This document shows, in pieces, positions 32,612 through 41,289 of a DNA stretch of 64,000 nt (the stretch's first letter is position 1; the number at the start of each line of letters is the position of its first letter). The stretch spans positions 153,234-217,233 of the forward strand of contig DATJFQ010000042.1 in assembly GCA_035495555.1 (NCBI GenBank), given 5' to 3'. Made by a program: the position numbers and the translations under genes. The stretch comes from DATJFQ01 sp035495555 (lineage in GTDB: Bacteria; Acidobacteriota; Vicinamibacteria; Vicinamibacterales; 2-12-FULL-66-21). The notes under the pieces are model-generated. The model saw nothing but the letters and a program-made list of their open reading frames with translations, ran no database searches and was not told where the DNA came from.

Positions 32612-33368
32612 CGTGATCGCCATTGCCAACAAGGAGCTCCGCTCCTACTTTTCCTCGCCGATGGCGTACATCATCATCGGCTTCTTCGCGCTGCCGTTCG
32701 GCGTCTTCTTCTATCTGTATGTGGACTTCTTCGTGCGCCAGAGCATGCAGATGCCCGACATGGGCGGCGGCGCGCTGAACGTCAACCAGCAGGTCATCCG
32801 CAACGTCCTGCAGAACGCGGCGGTGATCATCCTGTTCATCATGCCGATGATCACGATGCGGACCTACTCGGAGGAAAAGCGATCCGGAACGATCGAACTG
32901 CTCCTCACCTCACCCGTCACCGACGTCGAGATCATCCTGGGCAAATTCTTCGGAGCGCTCGGACTCTACGTGGTCATGCTGCTGGTGACACTGCTCTACA
33001 TCGCGATCCTGTTCGTATACGGCAATCCGGAATGGCGTCCGCTCGTCGCATGCTATCTGGGGCTGCTGCTGATGGGCGGGTCCTTCCTCTCCATCGGGCT
33101 GCTCATCTCGAGCACGACAAACAACCAGATCGTGGCCGGCATCATCTCGTTCATCGTCTTCCTGATGCTGTGGATCGTCGGGTGGTTCGCCGACACCGCC
33201 GGACCGGTGATGGGCGCCGTCACCCGCTACATGTCGATCACCGAACACTTCGACGACTTTTCGAAGGGCATCATCGACACGAAGCACATCATCTATTACC
33301 TGAGTCTGATCACGCTGGGTCTGTTCCTCACGGCGAAGTCGGTCGACTCCGAACGGTGGAGGGGCTGA
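32604..33368 (+). CDS. ABC-2 type permease (GldF-like)
   Basis: The 254-residue protein has six predicted membrane helices and begins MRNVIAIANKELRSYFSSPMAYIIIG. The cytoplasmic motif MRTYSEEKRSGTIELLLTSPVTD is characteristic of ABC-2 permeases in Gld/Nos-type systems. It overlaps the ATPase gene by eight bases, with GGGAGG before the ATG. Substrate unknown. Confidence 0.92.
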   Translation: MRNVIAIANKELRSYFSSPMAYIIIGFFALPFGVFFYLYVDFFVRQSMQMPDMGGGALNVNQQVIRNVLQNAAVIILFIMPMITMRTYSEEKRSGTIELLLTSPVTDVEIILGKFFGALGLYVVMLLVTLLYIAILFVYGNPEWRPLVACYLGLLLMGGSFLSIGLLISSTTNNQIVAGIISFIVFLMLWIVGWFADTAGPVMGAVTRYMSITEHFDDFSKGIIDTKHIIYYLSLITLGLFLTAKSVDSERWRG

Positions 33369-33371
33369 GCC

Positions 33372-34931
33372 ATGCTGAAACGCATCCTCGGACTCCTCGG
33401 CTGGCTCGGCGTCGTCCTCGTGCTTGCCGCGGTGGCGATCCGCTTCTCGAAGCCGGAGTGGCAGCCGTACTACAGCGGCCTCGCCATCGCGGGCCTCGTC
33501 TGCACGCTGCTCTACATGCTGAGCCAATGGCGCGAGATCGGACAGGCCTTCGCAGGACGACAGGCGCGGTTCGGGACGCTCGCCATCATCAGTACGGTGG
33601 TCGTCATTGCGATGCTCGTCGCGATCAACTATCTGGGCACGCGGCACGACAAGCGCTGGGATCTGACAGCCGCCAAGCAGTTCTCGCTGTCGGACCAGAC
33701 GCGGAAGGTGCTGCAGGATTTGAAGGAACCCGTGCACGTCAAGGTCTTTGCGCGCGGCGATGATTTCCAGCGCTTCCGCGACCGCCTCGACGAATATCGC
33801 TATGCGTCGAAGCAGGTCGACGTCGAGTACATCGACCCTGAAAAGAAGCCCGCGTTGGCGCAGCAGTACGGCATTACGGCGCTCGGGACGGTCGTGTTCG
33901 ATTATCACGGACGCAACGAGAAGGCGACCTCCGACGGCGAGCAGGAACTGACGAATGCGTTGATCAAAGCGGTCCAGGGGCGCCAGCCGAAGGTGTATTT
34001 CACCAACGGGCATGGTGAGAAGGACACGACCAGCGCCGATCGGACGGGCTACAACGGCATCTCGTCAGCGCTGACCGGGGACAACTTCGTCGTCGACAAA
34101 GTCGTCCTCGCCCAGCAGAACGGAGTCCCCGCCGACGCCGACGTGCTCGTCATTGCCGGACCGCAGACCGACTTCCTGCCTGCCGAAATCGACATGGTGA
34201 AAAAATATCTGAACGCTGGCGGGAAGGCGTTCATCATGCTCGATCCCGTCATCAAGGCCGGCGAGCCCGAGCCGACGGGGCTACAGGGGCTGCTCCACGA
34301 CTGGGGCATTTCCGCAGACGACGACGTCGTGCTGGATGTCTCGGGCATGGGCCGTCTGATCGGCGCCGACGAATCGATTCCGGTGGCGGCGAGTTATCCA
34401 TCACATCCCATCACGCAGAACTTTCAATTGCTGACGGCGTATCCGCTGGCTCGATCGATGACGCCGGTAGAGGGCGGCGTCAACGGCCGGACCGCTCAAA
34501 GCATCGTCGAGACGAGCCGGAGCAGCTGGGGAGAAACCGACCTGAAAGGCCTCGCGTCGGGTCAACCGGCCAAAAAGGACCCGGACGACAAGGCCGGACC
34601 GGTTTCACTTGCTGCGGCCGTATCGGTTGCAGCGCCAAACGGTGTCGAGAAGGACGGCAAGAAGCCGGAGAGCCGCGTCGTAGCGTTCGGCGACTCGGAG
34701 TTCGCGAGCAATGCGTTCCTGGGGGTCCAGGGCAACCGCGACCTGTTCCTGAATACCGTGAACTGGCTGGCGCAGCAAGAAAACCTGATCTCGATCCGTC
34801 CGCGCGATGCGCAGGATCGACGAATCACGCTCACCGCGGATCAGGAAACGCGAATCTTTTATCTCACCGTGCTGATCGTCCCGGGCCTGATCCTCCTGGC
34901 CGGTGTCCAGACGTGGTGGCGGAGGCGATAG
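33372..34931 (+). CDS. GldG-family auxiliary ABC component
   Basis: The 519-residue protein has three N-terminal membrane helices, a large extracytoplasmic domain of the GldG/ABC_transp_aux kind, and one C-terminal helix ending in WWRRR. Visible are FSLSDQTRKVLQDLKEPVHVKVF, YFTNGHGEKDTT, VLVIAGPQTDFLPAEID and VAFGDSEFASNAF, typical of the family. In Bacteroidota GldG belongs to the gliding/ABC complex; in other phyla its role is unknown. It follows the permease by three bases. Confidence 0.88.
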   Translation: MLKRILGLLGWLGVVLVLAAVAIRFSKPEWQPYYSGLAIAGLVCTLLYMLSQWREIGQAFAGRQARFGTLAIISTVVVIAMLVAINYLGTRHDKRWDLTAAKQFSLSDQTRKVLQDLKEPVHVKVFARGDDFQRFRDRLDEYRYASKQVDVEYIDPEKKPALAQQYGITALGTVVFDYHGRNEKATSDGEQELTNALIKAVQGRQPKVYFTNGHGEKDTTSADRTGYNGISSALTGDNFVVDKVVLAQQNGVPADADVLVIAGPQTDFLPAEIDMVKKYLNAGGKAFIMLDPVIKAGEPEPTGLQGLLHDWGISADDDVVLDVSGMGRLIGADESIPVAASYPSHPITQNFQLLTAYPLARSMTPVEGGVNGRTAQSIVETSRSSWGETDLKGLASGQPAKKDPDDKAGPVSLAAAVSVAAPNGVEKDGKKPESRVVAFGDSEFASNAFLGVQGNRDLFLNTVNWLAQQENLISIRPRDAQDRRITLTADQETRIFYLTVLIVPGLILLAGVQTWWRRR

Positions 34932-36236
34932 ATGCGAGGAGTTCGCTCGCTCATCATCCTGCTCGTCATTGCGGTTCCACTCGGCTGGTATGCGCTGTAC
35001 GAGTCGAAGCATCCGGAGACGGACGAGAAGAAGCAGGAGAAGGTGTTTCCGGACGTGAAGGCGGACGCCATCAAGGAAGTCAGCGTCAAGGCGGCGTCCG
35101 GCGATCGCACGACCGTCGTGAAGAAAGACAACACCTGGCAGGTGACGCAGCCGCTTACCGTCAAGGCGGACGAGGCGGAGCTGTCGGGGATCACGTCGAA
35201 CCTGGCGTCGCTCGAAATTCAGCGCGTCGTCGACGAACAGGCCAGCGACTTCAAGCAGTACGCGCTGGATCCGGCGCGCATCGAGGTCGACTTCACGGCC
35301 GACGGCAAGAAGCGAACGCTGCTCGTCGGCCAGAAAACGCCGACCGGCAGCGATCTCTATGCAAAGCTGCCCGACAAACCGCGCGTCTTCCTCATCCCCT
35401 CGTACCTGGACACGACGTTCAATCGGACCACGTTCGATCTGCGGGACAAGACCGTGCTCGCGTTCGATCGCGACAAAGTGGACCACGTCACGCTGACGGA
35501 TCCCAAGCGCACGATCGCGCTCGTCAAGCAGGGGGCGGACTGGCGGATGACGTCGCCCGCGGACGCGCGCGCCGATTTCAGCGCGGTGGAAGGGATCGTC
35601 GGCCGCATCAACACGGCCCAGATGAAGGCCATCACCGCGACGGACGCGACGGACCTCGCGCAGTACGGCCTCGACAAGCCGGACGCGACGATCACGCTGG
35701 GGGCCGGCAGTTCGTCCGCCTCGCTGTCGATTGGCAAGAGCGCCGGCGAGGGCGTGGTGTACGCGAAAGATGCGTCGCGGCCGCTCGTCTTCACGATCGA
35801 CTCCGCGGTCGCCGACGACATGAAGAAGAGTGCGGACGACTTCCGGCAGAAAGACCTGTTCGACGCCCGGTCGTTCAACACGACGCGGATTGACGTCGTT
35901 CGCAACGGCCAGACGCGTACCTTCGAGAAGTCGGGCGACAAATGGAAGCAGGTGGCGCCGAGCGCGAAGCAGCTCGACGGGGCAAAAGTCGACGCGCTGA
36001 TGACCGCGCTCACCAACGCCCGCGCCGCCAGCTTCGTCCAGGATACGAAGGATACCGGTCTGGACAAGCCGGAGCTCTCGGTCACGATCAAATACGACGA
36101 CGGGCAGAAGACCGAACACGTCACGTTCGGGAAGCATGGGTCTGACGTATTCGCGCAACGGGAGGGCGACAAGGGTGCGGCGAAGATCGACGGCGCCGCG
36201 CTCGACGCGATCGTCAAAGCGCTCGATGGGGTCTGA
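34932..36236 (+). CDS. DUF4340 domain protein
   Basis: The 434-residue protein has one N-terminal membrane helix (SLIILLVIAVPLGWYALY). Three repeats of a beta unit follow, each around a conserved core: LLVGQKTPTGSDLYAKL, LSIGKSAGEGVVYAKD and VTFGKHGSDVFAQRE. DUF4340 proteins usually accompany ABC plus GldG gene sets, as here, and probably act outside the inner membrane. It starts immediately after the GldG-like stop. Its last codons and TGA lie inside a REP-like palindrome. Confidence 0.88.
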   Translation: MRGVRSLIILLVIAVPLGWYALYESKHPETDEKKQEKVFPDVKADAIKEVSVKAASGDRTTVVKKDNTWQVTQPLTVKADEAELSGITSNLASLEIQRVVDEQASDFKQYALDPARIEVDFTADGKKRTLLVGQKTPTGSDLYAKLPDKPRVFLIPSYLDTTFNRTTFDLRDKTVLAFDRDKVDHVTLTDPKRTIALVKQGADWRMTSPADARADFSAVEGIVGRINTAQMKAITATDATDLAQYGLDKPDATITLGAGSSSASLSIGKSAGEGVVYAKDASRPLVFTIDSAVADDMKKSADDFRQKDLFDARSFNTTRIDVVRNGQTRTFEKSGDKWKQVAPSAKQLDGAKVDALMTALTNARAASFVQDTKDTGLDKPELSVTIKYDDGQKTEHVTFGKHGSDVFAQREGDKGAAKIDGAALDAIVKALDGV

Positions 36237-36348
36237 CCGCCGCTGCGATGGGGTCAGACCCCGGTCGCGCCGAGCGCCGGGGTCAGACCCCGGTCGCTCA
36301 GTTACACACTCGCGGTGTGTAATCCGACGACCGGGGTCTGACCCCTTG
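36226..36348. repeat. REP-like array based on GGGGTCAGACCCC
   Basis: Four copies or part-copies of the palindrome lie at 36226-36240, 36247-36267, 36277-36296 and 36328-36348, the last in opposite orientation. Between the third and fourth is a perfect 8-base stem, TTACACAC with GTGTGTAA, at 36302-36322. The array supplies the stop codon of the DUF4340 gene and the probable TTG start of the next gene. Such palindromes are usually mobilised by RAYT/Y1 transposases; none is in the window. Confidence 0.8.
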
Positions 36349-37860
36349 TTCCGCCGGATCGCAGAATCTGCGACCAGTGTTGCCCTTTCTGCAATCCTCG
36401 CCGCCTGCGGCGGTCACAAACCACCCCAAACCAGCCCGCGCGCGCCCTCCAAGGTCGAACGACAACTGGCCGCTGACCTCGATCAGGTGTTCGGCGCGGC
36501 CGTGATGAACCAGGGCGAATGGGGTGTCGAGGTCAAGTCCCTCGACTCCGGACGCGCCCTGTACGAGCGCAATTCCCACAAGCTCATGATGCCTGCGTCG
36601 AACATGAAAATCGTGACGCTGGCGACAGCGGCGCAGACGCTCGGGTGGGACTTTCGGTTTACGACGACGCTCGAGACGGCCGCCCCCATCCAAGACGGAG
36701 TCCTCGCCGGCGATCTCATCGTCCGGGGAACCGGCGATCCGACGATCAACACGCGGAACCAGCGCGCGACGGCCGTGTTCGACGACTGGGCGCTCGCGCT
36801 TCGCGGGCTCGGCATCAATCGCATCGACGGCGACATCGTCGGCGACGACAACGCGTTCGACGACGAGGGGCTTGGAGCCGGCTGGGCATGGGACTACCTG
36901 CAGTACGGCTACGCCGCACCGGTCGGCGCGCTGCAGTACAACGAAGACGTCGCCGCGCTGACGATCGCTGCGGGACCGACGGAAGGCGCACCGGCCAGCG
37001 TCACGCTCGCGCCCGGGTCGGGTCTCCGCGTCATCAACCGCGCATACACGGGTGCCGCGAAATCCGCCGTTACGGTGGATTACGTGCGGCGCCTCGACGC
37101 GCCGGTTCTCGAAGTGACCGGCAGCGTTCCGATCGATGGCGCACCGCTGACCCGAACGGTCGCCGTCGTGAACCCGACGATCTTTTTTGCCCAGTCGCTG
37201 AAGGACGCGCTCGAGGCACGCGGCATACACGTGACGGGCGGCGCCGAAGACGCGGACGAACGCGTCACGATAGCACCGCCCGATACACGGCGACTACTCG
37301 TGCAGACGCAATCGCCGCCGCTCCGGGAAGTCGCGACCACGATGATGAAGGTGAGCGAGAACCTGTACGCCGAGACGCTGCTGAAGGCCTCGGGGGCGGC
37401 CGACGGGGGCCTTGGGACCGTCGCGGGAGGCTCGCTGGCGACCCGGGCCGTTCTCGACGGCTGGGCCATTCCGCCGTCGACGTATATCCAGGTGGACGGA
37501 TCCGGACTCTCGCGTTACGACTACGTCACCGCGGACATGCTCGTGACAATCCTCGAGCACGAGTATCGCGATCCGGCCAGTCACGACGCGTTCGCCGCGA
37601 CGCTGCCGATCGCGGGGACAGACGGCACCTTGCGTTCACGGCTGAAGAAGACGCGCGCTGAACACAACGCGCTGGCGAAGACGGGCTCGATTGCGAACGT
37701 CCGGACGCTGTCGGGCTTCGTGCGCACGCGGGACGGAGAGACACTCGCCTTTTCCATGCTGGCCAACAGTTTCGCGATCCCCGCCTCGACGGTAACCTGG
37801 ATTGCGGATCTCGCGGTTGAAACGCTGGCCAACTACACCGCACGCGGCAACGTAAAATAG
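36346..37860 (+). CDS. dacB: D-alanyl-D-alanine carboxypeptidase/endopeptidase, PBP4 (S13) family, lipoprotein
   Basis: The 504-residue penicillin-binding peptidase has the catalytic SNMK in MMPASNMKIVTLA at about residue 85, SEN in KVSENLYAETLLK, and KTG in NALAKTGSIANV, with the inserted domains normal for PBP4. A lipobox LAAC (VALSAILAACGGHK) near residue 20 suggests membrane anchoring. The start appears to be TTG 36346 directly inside the REP-like array; no good ribosome site is visible, so the true start or promoter may have been changed by the repeat. Confidence 0.85.
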   Translation: MFRRIAESATSVALSAILAACGGHKPPQTSPRAPSKVERQLAADLDQVFGAAVMNQGEWGVEVKSLDSGRALYERNSHKLMMPASNMKIVTLATAAQTLGWDFRFTTTLETAAPIQDGVLAGDLIVRGTGDPTINTRNQRATAVFDDWALALRGLGINRIDGDIVGDDNAFDDEGLGAGWAWDYLQYGYAAPVGALQYNEDVAALTIAAGPTEGAPASVTLAPGSGLRVINRAYTGAAKSAVTVDYVRRLDAPVLEVTGSVPIDGAPLTRTVAVVNPTIFFAQSLKDALEARGIHVTGGAEDADERVTIAPPDTRRLLVQTQSPPLREVATTMMKVSENLYAETLLKASGAADGGLGTVAGGSLATRAVLDGWAIPPSTYIQVDGSGLSRYDYVTADMLVTILEHEYRDPASHDAFAATLPIAGTDGTLRSRLKKTRAEHNALAKTGSIANVRTLSGFVRTRDGETLAFSMLANSFAIPASTVTWIADLAVETLANYTARGNVK

Positions 37861-37864
37861 CGCG

Positions 37865-38659
37865 GTGTTGCGATTCATCGCGCTCCTGCTCGCGCTCGTC
37901 GCCGGCGTCGGAGCCGCGATCTGGTATTACCGGTCCCCCGCCGCGGGCGGGCTGCCCGTGCGGGTCGCCGTGAGAAACGACGACCGCTGGATTGACGATC
38001 TCCAGAGCCGCAATCCCAAAGAAGCGGAGCACGCCACCGCCGAGGTCGAATCGCGCGGCACCGCCGCGCTCCCGCTCATCCGACAGACCCTGCAGGACGA
38101 CTCCGCGTCCGAAGATCGAAAGAAAGCCGCACTCAAAGCGTGCGCGATCCTCGGCGTCCGTGCGTCGGAGGCGATCCCGGACATCGCGATGCTCCTGTCC
38201 GAGGCCACGTACTCGGCCGAAGCCGCGCTTGCGTTGAGCTTCATGGGATCGGCGGCGGTTCCGGTCTTGAAGGACGCGTTGGACAACGACGACCCGGCGG
38301 TCCGCAAGGAGGCGCTCCGCTCGCTCGGGAAACTGCGCGAACGGGCGTCGATCGATCCGCAGGTCGTGATCCCGCCATTGATCACGGGGTTGGACGACAG
38401 CGAAGCGGAAGTGCGTCAGGTCGCTGTCACGTACCTGGGAATCGTCCGAGACAATCCGGCGAAGGAAATCCCCGCGCTGACGAGTGCGCTCGCAGACGAG
38501 GACGCCTCGGTGCGCGCCGCCGCGGCCACGGCGCTTGGCGCGTATGGCCCCGCAGCCGCGTCTGCGCTGCCGGCACTCCGCAAAGCCGCCAAGGATCCGG
38601 ACGAACAGGTCCAGCGCGAAGCCGGCCGCGCCATCATCACCATCTCAGACAAGCGCTGA
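37865..38659 (+). CDS. HEAT-repeat protein with N-terminal membrane anchor
   Basis: The 264-residue protein has one N-terminal helix (FIALLLALVAGVGAAIWYY). About six HEAT/PBS-like repeats follow, such as AIPDIAMLLSEATYSAEAALALSFMGSAAVPVLKDALDNDDPAVRKEALRSLGKL and PALTSALADEDASVRAAAATALGAYG. It is probably a protein-interaction scaffold facing the periplasm. Four bases separate it from dacB, so the two are likely expressed together. Confidence 0.82.
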   Translation: MLRFIALLLALVAGVGAAIWYYRSPAAGGLPVRVAVRNDDRWIDDLQSRNPKEAEHATAEVESRGTAALPLIRQTLQDDSASEDRKKAALKACAILGVRASEAIPDIAMLLSEATYSAEAALALSFMGSAAVPVLKDALDNDDPAVRKEALRSLGKLRERASIDPQVVIPPLITGLDDSEAEVRQVAVTYLGIVRDNPAKEIPALTSALADEDASVRAAAATALGAYGPAAASALPALRKAAKDPDEQVQREAGRAIITISDKR

Positions 38660-38702
38660 ACGTCCGAACCATCGATCCAAGCCTGCACCGCGCACCCACA
38701 AT

Positions 38703-38745
38703 CTACAATCCGCAAATCTGCAATCTGCAATCTGCAATCTGCAAT
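38703..38745. repeat. Tandem heptamer CTGCAAT, about six units
   Basis: Units CTACAAT, an 8-base CCGCAAAT, then four perfect CTGCAAT fill the gap between the HEAT gene and alaX (convergent). The unit is the same as at 11987-12014. Confidence 0.85.
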
Positions 38746-38747
38746 TC

Positions 38748-39932
38748 TCAGCGCGTGAAGTGTTCGCGGGCGAAGGCGAGCACGTCTGCTGCTGGCGCTG
38801 AGAGACCCCCTCCTTGCGCCAGCTCGGGACGGCCGCCGCCTTTGCCGCCGAACCGCGACACGATGGCCTTCAGCGCCGCCGCCGCATCGGCGTCCACGTC
38901 GCGTGAACGCGCCATGACGATAGCCGACGGCGCGGGCTCCGACAGCAGCACCACAGCAAAGCCCGGCTGCTCGACGATCTGCGAGGCAACGAGCTTGAGC
39001 CCGTTGGCGTCCCAGCCCTCCAGCGACGCCGCAACGAGATGCACGGCTCCCACGCTCTCCGCTGCGGCAGCGAACGCGGCGGCGCGGCTCGACGCGAGCT
39101 GCTCCTGATACCCCTTCATCTGCCGCCGGAGGTCCTTCGCGTCCGACTGCATGCGCTCGATGGCCGCCGGCAGCTCCGCTGGCGCGACCGACAGGACACG
39201 CACGCTGCCGGCAACGGCGTCCCGGAGCGCGCGAAACCCCTTCAGCGCTCGATCGCCGCAGAGAAACGTCACGCGTGATCCGCCCCGGAACCGCTCGATG
39301 CCGGCGACGGCAATGATGCCAATCGCTCCCGTGCTCGAGACGTGGGTGCCGCCGCAGGCCGAGAGATCGAAGTCGGAGACGTCGATCAGCCGGATCGTTC
39401 CCTCCCGCATCGTCTCTTTCCTGAGGCCGAGCGTCCGCGCCTCGGCGGCGTCGACGAAGCGGATCGCGACCGGACGGTCTTCCCAGAGAATGCGATTGCT
39501 CTCGTCCTCTGCGCGTTCCACTTCGGATGCGCTCACCTCGCGCGCGAGATCAATCGTCGACGACTCGGCGCCGAGGTGAAAACTCTCGGTTCGCACGCCG
39601 AACAACCGGTCGAACGCCGCCGAGAGCACGTGCTGCCCCGTGTGCTGCTGCATGTGATCGAACCGGCGCGTCCAGTCGATGACGCCGTGCAGCGCGGTCG
39701 TCGAGGGCGCGCGATCGACGATATGGAGGATCCGGCCGTCCTCCGCGTCCACGACGTCGAGCAGCCGCACGTCCTGAAACGCGCCGGCATCCGCGGGCTG
39801 CCCTCCCGATGTCGGATAGAAGGCCGTCCGATCGAGGATGAGCGCCGTCTGCCCCCCGTGTGAGACGGTGTCGACGAGCGTGGCGTCGAACTCGCGAAGA
39901 TAGGGATCCGTGTAGTACAGGCGTTCGGTCAT
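38748..39932 (-). CDS. alaX: Alanyl-tRNA editing protein AlaX-L type
   Basis: The 394-residue protein resembles the editing and C-terminal parts of alanyl-tRNA synthetase without the catalytic core. It has AFYPTSGGQPADAG, the editing zinc site HMQQHTGQHVLSAAF and ACGGTHVSSTGAIGI. A DHHA1-like domain ends in RFGGKGGGRPELAQGGG. It would hydrolyse Ser- or Gly-tRNA(Ala) in trans. The start ATG overlaps the queC stop by four bases. Confidence 0.88.
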   Translation of the reverse strand: MTERLYYTDPYLREFDATLVDTVSHGGQTALILDRTAFYPTSGGQPADAGAFQDVRLLDVVDAEDGRILHIVDRAPSTTALHGVIDWTRRFDHMQQHTGQHVLSAAFDRLFGVRTESFHLGAESSTIDLAREVSASEVERAEDESNRILWEDRPVAIRFVDAAEARTLGLRKETMREGTIRLIDVSDFDLSACGGTHVSSTGAIGIIAVAGIERFRGGSRVTFLCGDRALKGFRALRDAVAGSVRVLSVAPAELPAAIERMQSDAKDLRRQMKGYQEQLASSRAAAFAAAAESVGAVHLVAASLEGWDANGLKLVASQIVEQPGFAVVLLSEPAPSAIVMARSRDVDADAAAALKAIVSRFGGKGGGRPELAQGGGLSAPAADVLAFAREHFTR

Positions 39933-40597
39933 GGGTGAAGCACGGGATCCGCGGCGCCCGCCTCTGCAAAGCCGCGCGCTCTGAGCGTGCAGGAGTCGCA
40001 ATGGCCGCAGGGAGCGCCGTCGGGCCGGGGATCGTAACAACTGAGCGTGAGACCGTAATCGAGGCCGAGCGCCATGCCACGGCGGATGATGTCGGCCTTC
40101 GACAGCGTGGACAACGGCGCCAGGATCTTCAGCGCGTGCCCTTCGACGCCCGTTCTCGTCGCAAGCGTCGCGAGATGCTCGAACGCGCGCAGGTACTCGG
40201 GACGGCAGTCCGGGTACCCCGAATAGTCAATGGCATTGACGCCGATCACGATCGCCTCAGCCTGGAGCACTTCGGCCCACGCGAGCGCAAGCGACAGGAA
40301 CACCGTGTTGCGCGCGGGAACATAGGTGGAGGGAATGCCGTTGAACTCGCCCCTGTCCTTCGGAATCTCGCCGTCGCCGAGCAGGCTCGAGCCGCCGAAC
40401 GTCGAGAGCGGCACATCGAGCTCGACGTGCCGGACAACACCGAGCGCACGCGCGACGTTCCGAGCCGATTGGATTTCGCGCGCGTGCACCTGCCCGTATC
40501 GCACCGTCAGCGCATACAGATCGCAGCCGTGTGACTTCTCGATCGCACCGGCGGTGTAGGAATCGAGGCCGCCGCTCAGGAGAAGAACGGCCTTCAT
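39929..40597 (-). CDS. queC: 7-cyano-7-deazaguanine synthase
   Basis: Converts CDG to preQ0 in queuosine synthesis. The 222-residue protein has the PP-loop VLLLSGGLDSYTAGA at the N-terminus, YVPARNTVFLSLALAWAE, and the zinc ligands in CYDPRPDGAPCGHCDSC. It overlaps queE by four bases. Confidence 0.95.
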   Translation of the reverse strand: MKAVLLLSGGLDSYTAGAIEKSHGCDLYALTVRYGQVHAREIQSARNVARALGVVRHVELDVPLSTFGGSSLLGDGEIPKDRGEFNGIPSTYVPARNTVFLSLALAWAEVLQAEAIVIGVNAIDYSGYPDCRPEYLRAFEHLATLATRTGVEGHALKILAPLSTLSKADIIRRGMALGLDYGLTLSCYDPRPDGAPCGHCDSCTLRARGFAEAGAADPVLHP

Positions 40598-41250
40598 ACG
40601 CCGCGCATCGAGGGATCCCAGATGTATTTATGGGCTTGCAGCTGGAGTCTGACGGCCAGGCGGTCTTCGAGAATCCATTCCGCCAGCTCACGGTTGTTCA
40701 TCACGCCGTGTACGGGGGAAAACAGCACCGCCGCGCATTGGTCCGAGAGCGCGCGCTCGCGAACAACGTGGCGTGCGTATTCGTAATCGACACGATCCCG
40801 GATGACGAACTTCACCTCATCGGTCGGCCTCAGCTCGGCAAGGTTCTGCCAGCAGTTCTTGTCGGCCTCGCCGCTGCCGGGGCACTTCACGTCGATGATC
40901 CGGTGAACCCCGGGCGGAACGGCGCTGACGCTCCGGTGTCCGCCGGTTTCGAGCAGAACCGTATGCCCTTCGGCCAGGAGCCGCTCCATGAGCGGATACA
41001 CGTCTTTCTGCAGAAGCGGTTCGCCGCCGGTCACTTCGACGACGTCGCACCCGTACGCGCGGACTTTGTCGAGCACCTCATCGACAGCCATTCGGGTGCC
41101 CTCGTGGAACGCGTACGGCGTATCGCACCAGGAGCAGCGCAAATCGCACGCGGTGAGCCGCACGAACACGCAGGGCCGGCCCGCGTGGGTGGATTCGCCC
41201 TGAATCGAATGGAAGATCTCGTTGACGGTCAGCATCAGCAGGGTAAACAT
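40594..41250 (-). CDS. queE: 7-carboxy-7-deazaguanine synthase (radical SAM)
   Basis: Makes the deazaguanine ring of preQ0. The 218-residue enzyme has the radical SAM motif CDLRCSWCDTPYAF at about residue 35, HSIQGESTHAGRPCVFVRLTAC before it, and VTGGEPLLQ. An alternative start at 41235 (MLTVNEIF) would remove five residues. It heads queE-queC-alaX; queD and queF are not in the window. The start overlaps a GGGTAAA-N7-TTTACCC inverted repeat. Confidence 0.93.
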   Translation of the reverse strand: MFTLLMLTVNEIFHSIQGESTHAGRPCVFVRLTACDLRCSWCDTPYAFHEGTRMAVDEVLDKVRAYGCDVVEVTGGEPLLQKDVYPLMERLLAEGHTVLLETGGHRSVSAVPPGVHRIIDVKCPGSGEADKNCWQNLAELRPTDEVKFVIRDRVDYEYARHVVRERALSDQCAAVLFSPVHGVMNNRELAEWILEDRLAVRLQLQAHKYIWDPSMRGV

Positions 41251-41261
41251 ATATTTTACCC
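41241..41261. promoter_or_regulatory. Inverted repeat GGGTAAA-N7-TTTACCC at the queE start
   Basis: Perfect 7-base arms with a 7-base AT-only spacer overlap the queE start codon and an AAAATAT stretch that could be its -10 region. It could be an operator for an unidentified regulator; the arms are too short and GC-poor for a good terminator. Confidence 0.4.
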
Positions 41262-41289
41262 GGCCGCGGGAGCGGGAGCCTCGGAGGGC

